Below are positions 7,194-14,693 of a stretch of DNA of 22,718 nucleotides, one piece after another. Origin of the DNA: an uncultured bacterium (lineage in GTDB: Bacteria > Actinomycetota > Coriobacteriia > Coriobacteriales > Atopobiaceae); assembly GCA_905214865.1 (NCBI GenBank), contig CAJMNO010000029.1:1-22718 (forward strand). The letters are read 5' to 3'. A model generated the notes under the pieces. The model was not told the origin of the DNA. It searched no databases and worked only from the letters and a program-made list of their open reading frames with translations. Position 1 is the stretch's first letter. Each line of letters opens with the position of its first letter. The position numbers were made by a program, and so were the translations under genes.

Positions 7194-7958
7194 GTGCTCG
7201 CGCAGGAGCGCCTGTCCCGCATCGTCCGCATGGTGGGGGAGAGGGGCACGGCCACCGTGTCCGAGCTGGCCCAGGCCACGGGTGCGTCGGAGTCCACCAT
7301 CCGTCGCGACCTCGACCGCCTGCACGAGGCAAACCGGCTGGTCAAGGTGCACGGTGGCGCCATGGCCATGGAGGCCGCCCACCTCACGCGCGACCTCACC
7401 CTCGCGGAGCGCCATGGCCTCCACGCAGGGGAGAAGCTTGCGATTGCCCGGCGCGCGGCGTCTCTCGTCGGCCCCGACGACTTCGTGTACCTGGACTGCG
7501 GCTCCACGGTAGAGCGGCTGGTTGACCAGCTCCCCACCTCGTGCGGGGCGACCTTCGCCACCAACTCGGTGGAGCACGCCATGAGGCTTGCGGCGAAGGG
7601 GCTCGCGGTCATCGTCCTTGGTGGCAGGCTTACGAGCGCGACGGCGGCGCTGACCGGTCCCGACACCCTGGAGGCGGTCGCGCGCTACCACTTCACGCTC
7701 GGCTTCTGGGGCTCCAACGGCATCACGGAGGAGAGCGGCTACACCGTGCAGGACCGGGGCGAGGCTGCCGTGAAGTCCGCCGCGCTCGCCCACTGCGCCC
7801 GCGGCTTCGTCCTGGCGGACGCCAGCAAGCTGGGCCGCACGAGCCTGATCACCTACGCCCCCCTCTCCTCCGCGACGCTCGTCACCTCGGGCGACGTCCC
7901 GGACGAGTGGGCGCGGCGCGACGACGTCGTGGTCGTGCCCAAGGAGCCTGGCGAGTAG
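7194..7958 (+). CDS. DeoR/GlpR-family transcriptional repressor
   Basis: A 254-residue regulator of normal family length. The N-terminal winged helix-turn-helix occupies about residues 5-58, with the family signature ESTIRRDLDRLHEANRLVKVHGGA. The C-terminal sugar-phosphate sensor domain, of the ribose-5-phosphate isomerase-like DeoRC type, shows VYLDCGSTVERL, FATNSVEHA and LGGRL. The GTG start follows the preceding TAG without a gap, and GAGGAG at 7182-7187 serves as ribosome site, so translation is coupled to the oxidoreductase. The likely ligand is a phosphorylated sugar and the likely target is its own promoter, where three phased decamers lie at 5971-6000. Both are inferred. Confidence 0.9.
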   Translation: MLAQERLSRIVRMVGERGTATVSELAQATGASESTIRRDLDRLHEANRLVKVHGGAMAMEAAHLTRDLTLAERHGLHAGEKLAIARRAASLVGPDDFVYLDCGSTVERLVDQLPTSCGATFATNSVEHAMRLAAKGLAVIVLGGRLTSATAALTGPDTLEAVARYHFTLGFWGSNGITEESGYTVQDRGEAAVKSAALAHCARGFVLADASKLGRTSLITYAPLSSATLVTSGDVPDEWARRDDVVVVPKEPGE

Positions 7959-8020
7959 GTCGGGACCGCGAGGGTCTGCGCCCGTGGGGCGCCGAGTCGT
8001 TTGTGCGGGAGTTGGTGCCT

Positions 8021-8052
8021 GCTCAGGGGCCCTGCTCGTGCGGGTCCTGAGC
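8021..8052 (+). terminator. Weak terminator-like hairpin after deoR
   Basis: GCTCAGG (8021-8027) pairs with CCTGAGC (8046-8052), and an inner GCCC/GGG can extend the stem. No T-run follows, so it may be only a transcript-end hairpin. Confidence 0.3.
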
Positions 8053-8139
8053 CGTGGCGCTTAATCCTCTTCGGCCCCGCACGAATTCATCGCTGCCTGC
8101 TGAGCGTCCCTCGGCCTCGCACCGCTCCTTGGCCGTTCC

Positions 8140-8215
8140 GGTTGCGCGAGGCCTAGCCTCGCTAGGCACCAGGGCCCAGAATCCGTGCGAGGCCTAGCCT
8201 TGCCAGGAACCCGGA
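8140..8215 (+). repeat. Two tandem GAGGCCTAGC-type repeat units
   Basis: Units at about 8140-8178 and 8179-8215 share GTGCGAGGCCTAGC or a close variant with the cluster at 33-200. The first contains the perfect inverted repeat CCTAGC-CTC-GCTAGG. Together with the cluster at the left end they define a dispersed short-repeat family. Confidence 0.65.
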
Positions 8216-8285
8216 ACAGCCGCGGCTCCAGTTGCCTGCCCCCAACGCGCGCCGCCCGCGGCATGCCGACCCACCCGCGACATTG

Positions 8286-8313
8286 CCCCTCTCGCCTTCC
8301 CAGGGGAGAGGGG
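8286..8313. other. Strong GC-rich hairpin
   Basis: CCCCTCTC (8286-8293) pairs with GAGAGGGG (8306-8313), and CCT/AGG extends the stem inside the loop. No T-run follows. It could stabilise the end of a transcript from deoR, or be another repeat remnant. Confidence 0.45.
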
Positions 8314-8348
8314 TGTCCCCCGTTGCCGGGGTCGCTCGCGGCGGCCGC

Positions 8349-8642
8349 GGGCTCCCCTCCCGCCGCAGCCCGCCCGCCGGGGCGTCGTAAGACTTCGCGC
8401 GTTTACGGGCGCCTAACCGCGTCAAATCTTACGAGACTCGAAGCCCCGTAAGACTACGCGCGTTTACGTGACCCTAACCGCGTGCATCCTTACGACGCCG
8501 GTTCCGCCGGCGTCCCGTGCCCCTCCGTCGGGCGGCAGCTCCGTGCGCCCGGGGCCAGGGAGGTGGGGCGCATCCTCGCCGCAGGGGGCGGGGCACTCCG
8601 CCCCTCCGCCCACGGGAGGGCCCCTGGTCAAAGAAGGGGAGA
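8349..8642. repeat. Composite repeat, copy 2
   Basis: Core 8349-8505 and 37-base tail block 8606-8642, both in the same orientation and order as copy 1 at 4855-5138, with an offset of 3494 bases for the core and 3504 for the tail. The 100 bases between core and tail differ from copy 1 although both are GC-rich. Here the element is wholly intergenic, whereas copy 1 begins inside uvrC. Confidence 0.9.
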
Positions 8643-8684
8643 GGGGCCGCCCCTCGACTGTCTGGGCCGTCGCATGGCGTGGAA

Positions 8685-8690
8685 TATACT
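8685..8690 (+). promoter_or_regulatory. Possible -10 element of rapZ
   Basis: TATACT sits 33 bases before the rapZ start in an otherwise GC-rich stretch. No good -35 lies 16-18 bases upstream, so this is tentative. An imperfect GTTGG/CCAAC inverted repeat (8696-8712) follows just before the ribosome site. Confidence 0.35.
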
Positions 8691-8723
8691 GAGGTGTTGG
8701 GTTGACGCCAACAGGGGAGGGAC

Positions 8724-9656
8724 ATGACGACCCAGAGCAGCAACCAGAGCATGAGGCTCGCGGCGCAGGACGACCGCATTCCCGACATCGTGGTGATCAC
8801 GGGCATGTCGGGCAGCGGCCGCACCCAGGCCATGCACGTCTTCGAGGACATGGGCTACTACTGCATCGACAACCTCCCGCCCCGCCTGATCTACGACCTC
8901 GCCAAGGTCGTGGGCATCAACTCAAACGTGGGGCGCCACCTCGCGGTCACCTGCGACCTCAGGAGCCAGGGATTGTTCGACGAGATGAGCGACGCCATCC
9001 AGCAGCTCAAGGACCACGAGCTCACGGTGAAGATCCTCTTCCTCGACGCCTCGGACGACGTCCTGCGCCGCCGCTACGACGAGACGCGCCGCCGCCACCC
9101 CATCGCGCATCCCGGCGAGTCGCTACCCGACGCCATCGCGCGCGAGCGCCGCATACTGGCGCCGGTGCGCGACCATGCCGACCTGGTCATCGACACCAGC
9201 CGCCTGCGCACCAACGCCCTGCGCAGCCGCATCCGCCGCAGCTTCTCGGAGCTGTCTGACCAGCAGCTCATGGACGTCAACGTGTTCAGCTTCGGCTTCA
9301 AGCACGGCATGCCGGTCGAGGCCGACCTCATGATCGACGTGCGCTTTCTCCCCAACCCGTTCTACGACCCCGAGATGCGCACCCTCACGGGCAACGACCC
9401 CAAGGTGCGCGACTACGTGCTGGGCAACAAGGTCACCGTCGAGTTCCTCAAGGCATGGTACGACCTGCTCGACATCGTGATGCCCGGCTACATCGCCGAG
9501 GGAAAGTCGCAGCTCTCCATCGCGGTGGGCTGCACGGGCGGGCAGCACCGCAGCGTCGCGATTGCCAACGCCACGGCGGAGCGTCTCACCAGGCAGGGGT
9601 ACCACGTGCACCTCTCGCATCGTGACCTGCCGCTCGCCAACGTCACGACCGGATAG
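8724..9656 (+). CDS. rapZ: RapZ/YvcJ-family nucleotide-binding protein
   Basis: A 310-residue P-loop protein of the RapZ (YvcJ) family. In E. coli RapZ senses glucosamine-6-phosphate and steers small-RNA control of glmS; in Gram-positives the role is less clear. The Walker A motif GMSGSGRT (27-34) has Arg where Lys is usual, a change I recall as normal in actinobacterial members. It is followed by the family sequence EDMGYYCIDNLPP. The C-terminal domain carries GCTGGQHRS (269-277). The start is set by GGGGAGGG at 8712-8719. Only nine bases separate it from whiA, so the two are probably co-transcribed. The yvcK gene that often stands between these two is absent. Confidence 0.95.
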   Translation: MTTQSSNQSMRLAAQDDRIPDIVVITGMSGSGRTQAMHVFEDMGYYCIDNLPPRLIYDLAKVVGINSNVGRHLAVTCDLRSQGLFDEMSDAIQQLKDHELTVKILFLDASDDVLRRRYDETRRRHPIAHPGESLPDAIARERRILAPVRDHADLVIDTSRLRTNALRSRIRRSFSELSDQQLMDVNVFSFGFKHGMPVEADLMIDVRFLPNPFYDPEMRTLTGNDPKVRDYVLGNKVTVEFLKAWYDLLDIVMPGYIAEGKSQLSIAVGCTGGQHRSVAIANATAERLTRQGYHVHLSHRDLPLANVTTG

Positions 9657-9665
9657 CGGGTAGCC

Positions 9666-10601
9666 ATGTCGTTCACCGCCCAGGTAAAGGACGAGCTGTC
9701 GCGCGTCGAGGGGGAGTGCCCGCTCTGCGCGTACGCCCAGCTCTCGGCCATCACCCGCATCTGCGGCACCCTCTCGTTCAGGGGGCCGGGGCGCTACTCC
9801 ATCAAGGTCTCCACCGAGACGGGCGCCGTGGCGCGCACCATGATCAAGCTCACGCACGAGCTCTTCGACCTCGAGACGCCGCTCACCGTACGCCACTCAA
9901 ACCTGCACAAGACGCGCAACTACCTCATCGAGATACCCGAGCAGGACGAGCTCGAGGCCGACCTCGTGAGGCTGGGGATCCTCGTTCCGGGCCACGGGCT
10001 CTCATCGGGCATTCCGCGCGAGCTGCTGGGCAGGGAGTGCTGCCGTCGCGCCTTCGTCCGCGGTGCGTTCATGGCGGGCGGCTTCATCGCCGACCCACGG
10101 GGCGACTTCCACCTCGAGATCGCGGTCACGGGGGAGGAGTACGCCCACGGCCTCATGGACGTGCTTGCCGACATGGGCGTCTCCGCCCGCCTCAACCGCA
10201 GGCGTGGGACCTTCGCCATCTACCTCAAGAGCTTTGACGAGATCGTACGGCTCATCCGCGCGATGGGCGGTCGCCGCTCGGCCCTCGCGGTCGAGAGCGT
10301 CCGGCGCATGAAGTCGCTCAAGAACGACGTCAACCGCAGGGTCAACGCCGAGATGGCCAACCAGGCGCGCTCCACCGGCGCGGCGGCAGACCAGCTCGCG
10401 CTCATCGACCGGGCCGAGCGCGAGCTCGGGCTCCGCTCGCTGCCGCCTGCGGTCCGCGAGTTCTGCGAGCTTCGGCGTGCCCATCCCGAGCTCTCGCTCT
10501 CCGCGCTGGGCGAGATGTGCGATCCCCCTGCGTCCAAGTCGGCGATGTACCACCGGGTTCTGCGTCTCGAGGCCCTTGTATCAAGTCCCAGGGACGAATA
10601 G
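9666..10601 (+). CDS. whiA: WhiA-family DNA-binding regulator of division/sporulation
   Basis: A 311-residue homologue of WhiA, which in Streptomyces activates sporulation septation genes and in Bacillus is linked to cell division and chromosome segregation. The N-terminal part (MSFTAQVKDELSRV to about residue 215) is the degenerate LAGLIDADG homing-endonuclease-like fold, with CCRRAFVRGAFMAGGFI at about 125-142. The C-terminal helix-turn-helix (about 235-305) ends with LSLSALGEMCDPPASKSAM, which is the family signature. The ribosome site is weak (GGGTAG at about 9658), consistent with coupling to rapZ. A GGGACG/CGTCCC hairpin spans the stop codon (10591-10617). Confidence 0.95.
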   Translation: MSFTAQVKDELSRVEGECPLCAYAQLSAITRICGTLSFRGPGRYSIKVSTETGAVARTMIKLTHELFDLETPLTVRHSNLHKTRNYLIEIPEQDELEADLVRLGILVPGHGLSSGIPRELLGRECCRRAFVRGAFMAGGFIADPRGDFHLEIAVTGEEYAHGLMDVLADMGVSARLNRRRGTFAIYLKSFDEIVRLIRAMGGRRSALAVESVRRMKSLKNDVNRRVNAEMANQARSTGAAADQLALIDRAERELGLRSLPPAVREFCELRRAHPELSLSALGEMCDPPASKSAMYHRVLRLEALVSSPRDE

Positions 10602-10795
10602 CCAGGGAGCGCGTCCCGGCATGCATCCAAAGGGGCCAAAACATCACGAATACTGCAGAAACGGGGGCTCGAACCTACCGTTTGCGGAGAAAACCGGTCA
10701 TCCCACAGATTGATTAGCGATGGATGTACATCTCCCCTCCGCAAAACAAAATTTGTCATGGGACGCCGTTCATGCGTAGCGAAGGCATAAATGGG

Positions 10796-10801
10796 GATAA
10801 T
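10796..10801 (+). promoter_or_regulatory. Possible -10 element of gap
   Basis: GATAAT in an A/T-rich window upstream of gap, about 75 bases before its start. A TTGTCA at 10753-10758 is too far away to be its -35. The whole stretch 10602-10873 has lower GC than its surroundings and probably holds the gap promoter, but I cannot fix it precisely. Confidence 0.35.
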
Positions 10802-10873
10802 ATGAGTGGTGTGTCGCTTAGTCTTTGGTCGAGCTGGGGATAGGCCCTGGTCGGCCACGCGAAAGGAGACAGC

Positions 10874-11899
10874 ATGGCAGTAAAGGTTGCTATCAACGGC
10901 TTTGGTCGCATCGGTCGTCTGGCGTTCCGCCAGATGTTCGCCCACGAGGGCACCGAGATCGTTGCCATCAACGACCTGACCTCCCCGGAGATGCTCGCTT
11001 ACCTCCTGAAGTACGACTCCACGCAGGGCAACTACTCCCGTGACCATGAGGTCACCTTCGGTGAGGACTCCATCACCGTCGACGGCAAGAAGATCACCAT
11101 CTACAAGGAGCCCGACGCCTCCAAGCTTCCTTGGGGCGAGCTCGGTGTTGACGTCGTCCTCGAGTGCACCGGCTTCTATACCTCCAAGGCCAAGGCCCAG
11201 GCACACATTGACGCCGGCGCCAAGAAGGTCGTCATCTCCGCTCCCGCGGGCAAGGACCTTCCCACCATCGTCTACAACGTCAACCACGAGACGCTGACGG
11301 CCGATGACAACATCATCTCCGCCGCCTCCTGCACCACCAACTGCCTCGCCCCCATGGCCAAGGGCCTCAACGACTTCGCTCCCATCGTCTCGGGCATCAT
11401 GACCACCATTCACGCCTACACCGGCGACCAGATGATCCTCGACGGCCCGCAGCGCAAGGGCAACTTCCGTCGCTCCCGCGCCGGCGCCGAGAACATCGTC
11501 CCCAACACCACCGGTGCCGCCAAGGCCATCGGCCTGGTCCTTCCCGAGCTCAACGGCAAGCTGATCGGCGCCGCCCAGCGCGTCCCGACGCCCACCGGCT
11601 CCCTCACCAACCTCTACGCGGTCGTCGACAAGGTCGTCACCGCTGACGAGGTCAACGCCGCTATGAAGGCCTACGCCGAGACCATTCCCGAGACCTTCGG
11701 CTACAACGAGGACCAGATCGTCTCCCGCGACATCGTCGGCGAGACCCACGGCTCCATCTTCGACGCCACCCAGACCATGGCCCAGGACCTCGGCAACGGC
11801 CAGTCTCTCGTCCAGGTCACCTCTTGGTACGACAACGAGAACTCCTACACCTCCCAGATGGTCCGCACCATCAAGTACTTCGAGAAGTTCGTTGCCTAA
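10874..11899 (+). CDS. gap: Glyceraldehyde-3-phosphate dehydrogenase, type I
   Basis: Oxidises and phosphorylates glyceraldehyde-3-phosphate to 1,3-bisphosphoglycerate in glycolysis, reducing NAD. The 341-residue protein has the Rossmann start KVAINGFGRIGR, an aspartate (D34, in AINDL) that favours NAD over NADP, and the catalytic cysteine C153 in SAASCTTNCLAP. The start is set by AAGGAG at 10863-10868. A strong terminator follows, so gap can be made as a separate transcript from pgk and tpiA although they are adjacent. Confidence 0.98.
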   Translation: MAVKVAINGFGRIGRLAFRQMFAHEGTEIVAINDLTSPEMLAYLLKYDSTQGNYSRDHEVTFGEDSITVDGKKITIYKEPDASKLPWGELGVDVVLECTGFYTSKAKAQAHIDAGAKKVVISAPAGKDLPTIVYNVNHETLTADDNIISAASCTTNCLAPMAKGLNDFAPIVSGIMTTIHAYTGDQMILDGPQRKGNFRRSRAGAENIVPNTTGAAKAIGLVLPELNGKLIGAAQRVPTPTGSLTNLYAVVDKVVTADEVNAAMKAYAETIPETFGYNEDQIVSRDIVGETHGSIFDATQTMAQDLGNGQSLVQVTSWYDNENSYTSQMVRTIKYFEKFVA

Positions 11900-11920
11900 G
11901 GTGACGCTTCCCAGGTAACC

Positions 11921-11967
11921 AGGGGCGCGGTTCGCAGCTTTAGGGCCGCGGCCGCGCCCCTTTTCTT
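11921..11967 (+). terminator. Rho-independent terminator after gap
   Basis: Ten-base perfect stem AGGGGCGCGG (11921-11930) and CCGCGCCCCT (11952-11961), followed by TTTTCTT. It lies between gap and pgk, suggesting either a separate pgk promoter or partial read-through that leaves gap more abundant. Confidence 0.85.
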
Positions 11968-12000
11968 CGGCAATGCAACGTGTCAACAGAAGGAGTGAGC

Positions 12001-13200
12001 ATGGCCTTTACCAAGAAGACCGTTCGCGACATCGACGTGGAGGGCAAGCGCGTCCTCATGCGCGTCGACTTCAACGTCCCCCTGAAGGACGGCGTCGTCA
12101 CCGATGACACCCGCGTCCGCGCTGCCATCCCCACCATCAAGTACCTCAAGGAGCACGGTGCCGGCATCGTGCTCATGAGCCACCTCGGCCGCCCCAAGGG
12201 CGACGGCCCCGAGCCCGAGCTCTCGCTCAAGCCCGTCGCGGCCAAGCTCGCCGAGCTCACCGGCTATGAGGTCAAGTTCGTCGACGACACGTATGGCGAC
12301 AAGGCCACCGAGGCCGTCGACGCCGTCAAGCCGGGCGACATCCTCCTGCTCGAGAACGTCCGCTTCGACAAGCGCGAGAAGAAGAACGACCCCGAGATCG
12401 CCAAGAAGCTCGCCTCCTACGGCGACCTCTTCGTGCTCGATGCCTTCGGCACCGCGCACCGTGCTCAGGGCTCCGTCGTGGGCCCGGCTGCCTACATCCC
12501 CGCGGTCGCAGGCTTCCTGCTCGAGAAGGAGGTCGACACCCTGACCTCCATCTTCGCCGACCCCGAGCGTCCCTTCGTCGCCATCGTCGGCGGCTCCAAG
12601 GTCTCCAGCAAGATTGGCGTCCTCGACCACCTCATCGACTCCTGCGACACCCTGATCATCGGTGGTGGCATGGCCTACACCTTCTTCCTGGCCCAGGGTC
12701 ACAGCGTGGGCACCTCCCTCAAGGAGGAGGACTGGGTCGACCGCGCCAAGGAGATGCTCGAGAAGGCCGAGAAGAAGGGCGTCAAGGTCCTTCTTCCCAT
12801 CGACAACATCGTCGCCGACCACTTTGGCGAGGATGCGCAGGGCGAGGCCGTCGACTCCGACAACATTCCCGACGACCGCATGGGCATGGACATCGGCCCC
12901 AAGACCGAGCAGCTCTTCGCCGACGCCATCAAGGGCGCCAAGACGGTGTTCTGGAACGGCCCCATGGGCGTCTTCGAGTTTGACCAGTTCGCGCATGGCA
13001 CCGAGGCCGTCGCGCGCGCGGTCGCCGAGGTCAAGGCCAACGGCGGCGCCTCCATCATCGGCGGTGGCGACTCCGTCGCGGCCATCAATAAGTTCGATCT
13101 TGCCGAGAAGATGAGCTGGATCTCCACCGGCGGTGGCGCGTCCATGGAGCTCGTCGAGGGCAAGAAGCTCCCGGGAGTGGAGGCGCTTCTCGATGCGTAA
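12001..13200 (+). CDS. pgk: Phosphoglycerate kinase
   Basis: Transfers the acyl phosphate of 1,3-bisphosphoglycerate to ADP, the first ATP-forming step of glycolysis. The 399-residue monomer is of normal length. Visible motifs are the N-domain signature RVDFNVP (21-27), the substrate-binding HLGRP, the basic DAFGTAHRAQGS, the hinge/nucleotide site GGSKVSSK, and the C-domain nucleotide loop GGGDSV. ATG 12001 is chosen over upstream in-frame starts because AAGGAG at about 11988-11993 is correctly placed and the protein begins as in homologues. Its last 8 bases overlap tpiA. Confidence 0.98.
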   Translation: MAFTKKTVRDIDVEGKRVLMRVDFNVPLKDGVVTDDTRVRAAIPTIKYLKEHGAGIVLMSHLGRPKGDGPEPELSLKPVAAKLAELTGYEVKFVDDTYGDKATEAVDAVKPGDILLLENVRFDKREKKNDPEIAKKLASYGDLFVLDAFGTAHRAQGSVVGPAAYIPAVAGFLLEKEVDTLTSIFADPERPFVAIVGGSKVSSKIGVLDHLIDSCDTLIIGGGMAYTFFLAQGHSVGTSLKEEDWVDRAKEMLEKAEKKGVKVLLPIDNIVADHFGEDAQGEAVDSDNIPDDRMGMDIGPKTEQLFADAIKGAKTVFWNGPMGVFEFDQFAHGTEAVARAVAEVKANGGASIIGGGDSVAAINKFDLAEKMSWISTGGGASMELVEGKKLPGVEALLDA

Positions 13201-13957
13201 CAGGATGATTGCGGGCAACTGGAAGATGAACGAGACCTACACCGAGGGCGTCGCCCTCGCCGAGGGTCTTGCCAAGGAGCTCGAGGGCGGCACCGGCGAC
13301 GTCGACGTCGTCGTGTGCACCCCCGCCGTCGACCTCAAGGGCGTCTCCGAGGTCATCGAGCAGCATGACGCTCCCTTCGCCCTGGGCGCGGAGAACGTGT
13401 ACTGGGAGGAGAAGGGCGCCTTCACCGGCGAGATCTCTCCCAGCATGCTCACCAACGTCGGTGCCAAGTACTGCATCATCGGTCACTCCGAGCGTCGCGG
13501 CTACTTCCACGAGACCGACGAGGACGTGAACAAGAAGGCCAAGGCGCTCATGGCGCACGGCATCGTGCCCATCAGCTGCTGCGGCGAGTCCCTTGAGGTC
13601 CGCGAGGCGGGCAAGCACGTCGAGTTCGTCGTCGACCAGATCAAGAAGGACACCGAGGGCCTCACCATCGATGATCCCTCCAAGTACGTCATCGCCTACG
13701 AGCCCATCTGGGCCATCGGTACGGGCAAGACCGCCACTGCCGACGACGCGCAGGAGGTCTGCGGCGCAATCCGCGAGACCCTCGCCCAGATCTTTGGCAA
13801 GGAGACCGCTGACGGCATCCGCGTTCTCTACGGCGGCTCGGCCAAGCCCAACAACGTGGCCGGCTTCCTCGAGAAGGAGGACGTGGACGGCGCCCTCGTG
13901 GGCGGTGCCTCCCTCAAGGCGGACAGCTTCGCCGCCATGGTCAAGGCTGCGATGTAG
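13193..13957 (+). CDS. tpiA: Triosephosphate isomerase
   Basis: Interconverts dihydroxyacetone phosphate and glyceraldehyde-3-phosphate. The 254-residue TIM barrel carries K11 in AGNWKMN, catalytic H98 in GHSERR, catalytic E170 in AYEPIWAIGTG, and the phosphate-binding YGGSAKPNN near the end. ATG 13193 lies within the end of pgk, with GGAGTGGAGG at 13173-13182 as ribosome site; an ATG at 13205 would also leave the catalytic Lys but start the protein unusually short. The overlap with pgk indicates coupled translation. A strong terminator follows. Confidence 0.98.
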   Translation: MRNRMIAGNWKMNETYTEGVALAEGLAKELEGGTGDVDVVVCTPAVDLKGVSEVIEQHDAPFALGAENVYWEEKGAFTGEISPSMLTNVGAKYCIIGHSERRGYFHETDEDVNKKAKALMAHGIVPISCCGESLEVREAGKHVEFVVDQIKKDTEGLTIDDPSKYVIAYEPIWAIGTGKTATADDAQEVCGAIRETLAQIFGKETADGIRVLYGGSAKPNNVAGFLEKEDVDGALVGGASLKADSFAAMVKAAM

Positions 13958-13981
13958 CGATCCCATCAAAGGGAATGCACC

Positions 13982-14019
13982 AGGGGCATCCGGTTATTCC
14001 GGGTGCCCCTTCTGCTTTT
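13982..14019 (+). terminator. Rho-independent terminator after tpiA
   Basis: AGGGGCATCCGG (13982-13993) pairs with CCGGGTGCCCCT (13999-14010) around loop TTATT, with one G-T pair, followed by a T-rich tract TTCTGCTTTT. It ends the pgk-tpiA transcript. Confidence 0.85.
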
Positions 14020-14045
14020 GCATGGGATGTCTGCCTCTGGACGTT

Positions 14046-14073
14046 TTGTGTCAGGATCCCACTGTGCTAACCT
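14046..14073 (+). promoter_or_regulatory. Possible secG promoter
   Basis: TTGTGT (14046-14051) and TAACCT (14068-14073) lie 16 bases apart, just after the tpiA terminator and 53 bases before the secG start. The -10 match is poor, so the call is tentative. Confidence 0.35.
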
Positions 14074-14126
14074 GTTCTGATGTCTAACTGAGTCGCATAT
14101 GCGGCATGCCCGAAGGAGCCATACAA

Positions 14127-14375
14127 GTGAGCCCACTCAACGTCTTCCTGCTGGTCGTCATGACCATCTCCGCGATCCTCACCATCCTGCTCATCCTCGC
14201 CCACTCCGGCAAGGGCACGGGTGTGTCGGACATGATCGCGTCGTCCATGTACAACTCCGCGGCTGGCTCGGGCGTGTGGGAGAAGAACCTCGACAGGCTC
14301 ACCGTCATCACGGCGGTCGTCTTTGTCGCGTGCATCTGCATCATGGCGCTCACGTTTCCGCTCGGAACCATCTAA
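14127..14375 (+). CDS. secG: Preprotein translocase subunit SecG
   Basis: Small membrane subunit of the SecYEG channel that aids protein export. The 82-residue product has two membrane helices (about 3-25 and 58-78) joined by a loop with the conserved HSGKGTGVSD and GVWEKNLDRLT. GTG 14127 is preferred over an in-frame ATG at 14106, because GAAGGAG at 14111-14117 is well placed for the GTG and would lie inside the gene otherwise. The position directly after tpiA is common in Gram-positive bacteria. It has its own terminator. Confidence 0.93.
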   Translation: MSPLNVFLLVVMTISAILTILLILAHSGKGTGVSDMIASSMYNSAAGSGVWEKNLDRLTVITAVVFVACICIMALTFPLGTI

Positions 14376-14398
14376 GTTTGTCGCAAGTGACGCGTTGC

Positions 14399-14432
14399 GG
14401 GCACCCCTCCCTAGGGGTGTCCGTATTTTTTT
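14399..14432 (+). terminator. Rho-independent terminator after secG
   Basis: GGGCACCCCT (14399-14408) pairs with AGGGGTGTCC (14413-14422) around loop CCCT with one G-T pair, followed by seven T at 14426-14432. Confidence 0.9.
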
Positions 14433-14482
14433 ATCCCTAAAATAGGGGAAGGGCAGCAAGTTCTATTTTCACCTTGCGCGAA

Positions 14483-14500
14483 ACATTGATTTAACAATGT
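14483..14500. promoter_or_regulatory. Inverted repeat, candidate operator upstream of oppA
   Basis: ACATTG (14483-14488) and CAATGT (14495-14500) form a perfect inverted repeat around the central ATTTAA, about 200 bases before oppA in an A/T-rich patch. This looks like a binding site for a dimeric regulator; which one is unknown. Confidence 0.45.
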
Positions 14501-14529
14501 GTCGTAGCAGGCGTTTGCGCACGTGAGGG

Positions 14530-14601
14530 GCATTACGGAAGCATTACATCTGCCAATCGGTGGCATTCAGGGCTTAAATGGAATTGCATTAATTTGAATG
14601 C
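14530..14601 (+). promoter_or_regulatory. Helically phased GCATT repeats upstream of oppA
   Basis: GCATT occurs at 14530, 14541, 14563 and 14586, spaced by 11, 22 and 23 bases, so all lie on about the same DNA face. The first two extend to GCATTAC. The last forms the inverted repeat GCATT-AATTTG-AATGC (14586-14601). This could be a multi-site regulator region for peptide uptake. Confidence 0.4.
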
Positions 14602-14622
14602 GGGACGAAAATGGATGAACGG

Positions 14623-14670
14623 GTTGGGCGGGGGAGCCGCCCAACGAGGACGGGCAGCCAGGCTGGCTGC
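14623..14670 (+). other. Two hairpins in the oppA leader
   Basis: GTTGGGCGG (14623-14631) pairs with CCGCCCAAC (14637-14645), and GCAGCCA (14654-14660) pairs with TGGCTGC (14664-14670). The second ends 12 bases before the ribosome site GGGAGG (14683-14688). They could stabilise the mRNA or control translation. I do not recognise a known riboswitch. Confidence 0.6.
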
Positions 14671-14693
14671 AAAAGTCTACATGGGAGGCATGT

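Larger units (their letters stand above)
7959..8723. other. 765-base gene-free spacer between deoR and rapZ
   Basis: Holds, in order: a 7-bp hairpin after deoR (8021-8052), two short repeat units (8140-8215), a strong GC-rich hairpin (8286-8313), the second composite repeat (8349-8642), and the start region of rapZ. I find no protein gene. The small frames overlap repeats and read as Ala/Arg/Pro-rich noise. Confidence 0.65.
14376..14693 (+). other. 318-base regulatory and leader region of the opp operon
   Basis: After the secG terminator this spacer is A/T-richer than its surroundings. It contains an inverted repeat (14483-14500), four spaced GCATT repeats (14530-14590) and two hairpins next to the oppA ribosome site. 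I found no unambiguous -35/-10 pair. No reading frame here looks real. Confidence 0.6.

Noticed and set aside
4855..8642. Composite transposon
   Set aside because: No transposase lies in or between the repeat copies, and no target-site duplication or terminal inverted repeats are seen.
10650..10715. Minus-strand tRNA, because of GGTTCGAGCC-like sequence
   Set aside because: The flanking bases cannot form a T stem, and no acceptor or anticodon stem is found.
14623..14670. T-box or known riboswitch in the oppA leader
   Set aside because: The hairpins are simple; no T-box sequence, specifier loop or conserved riboswitch core is visible.
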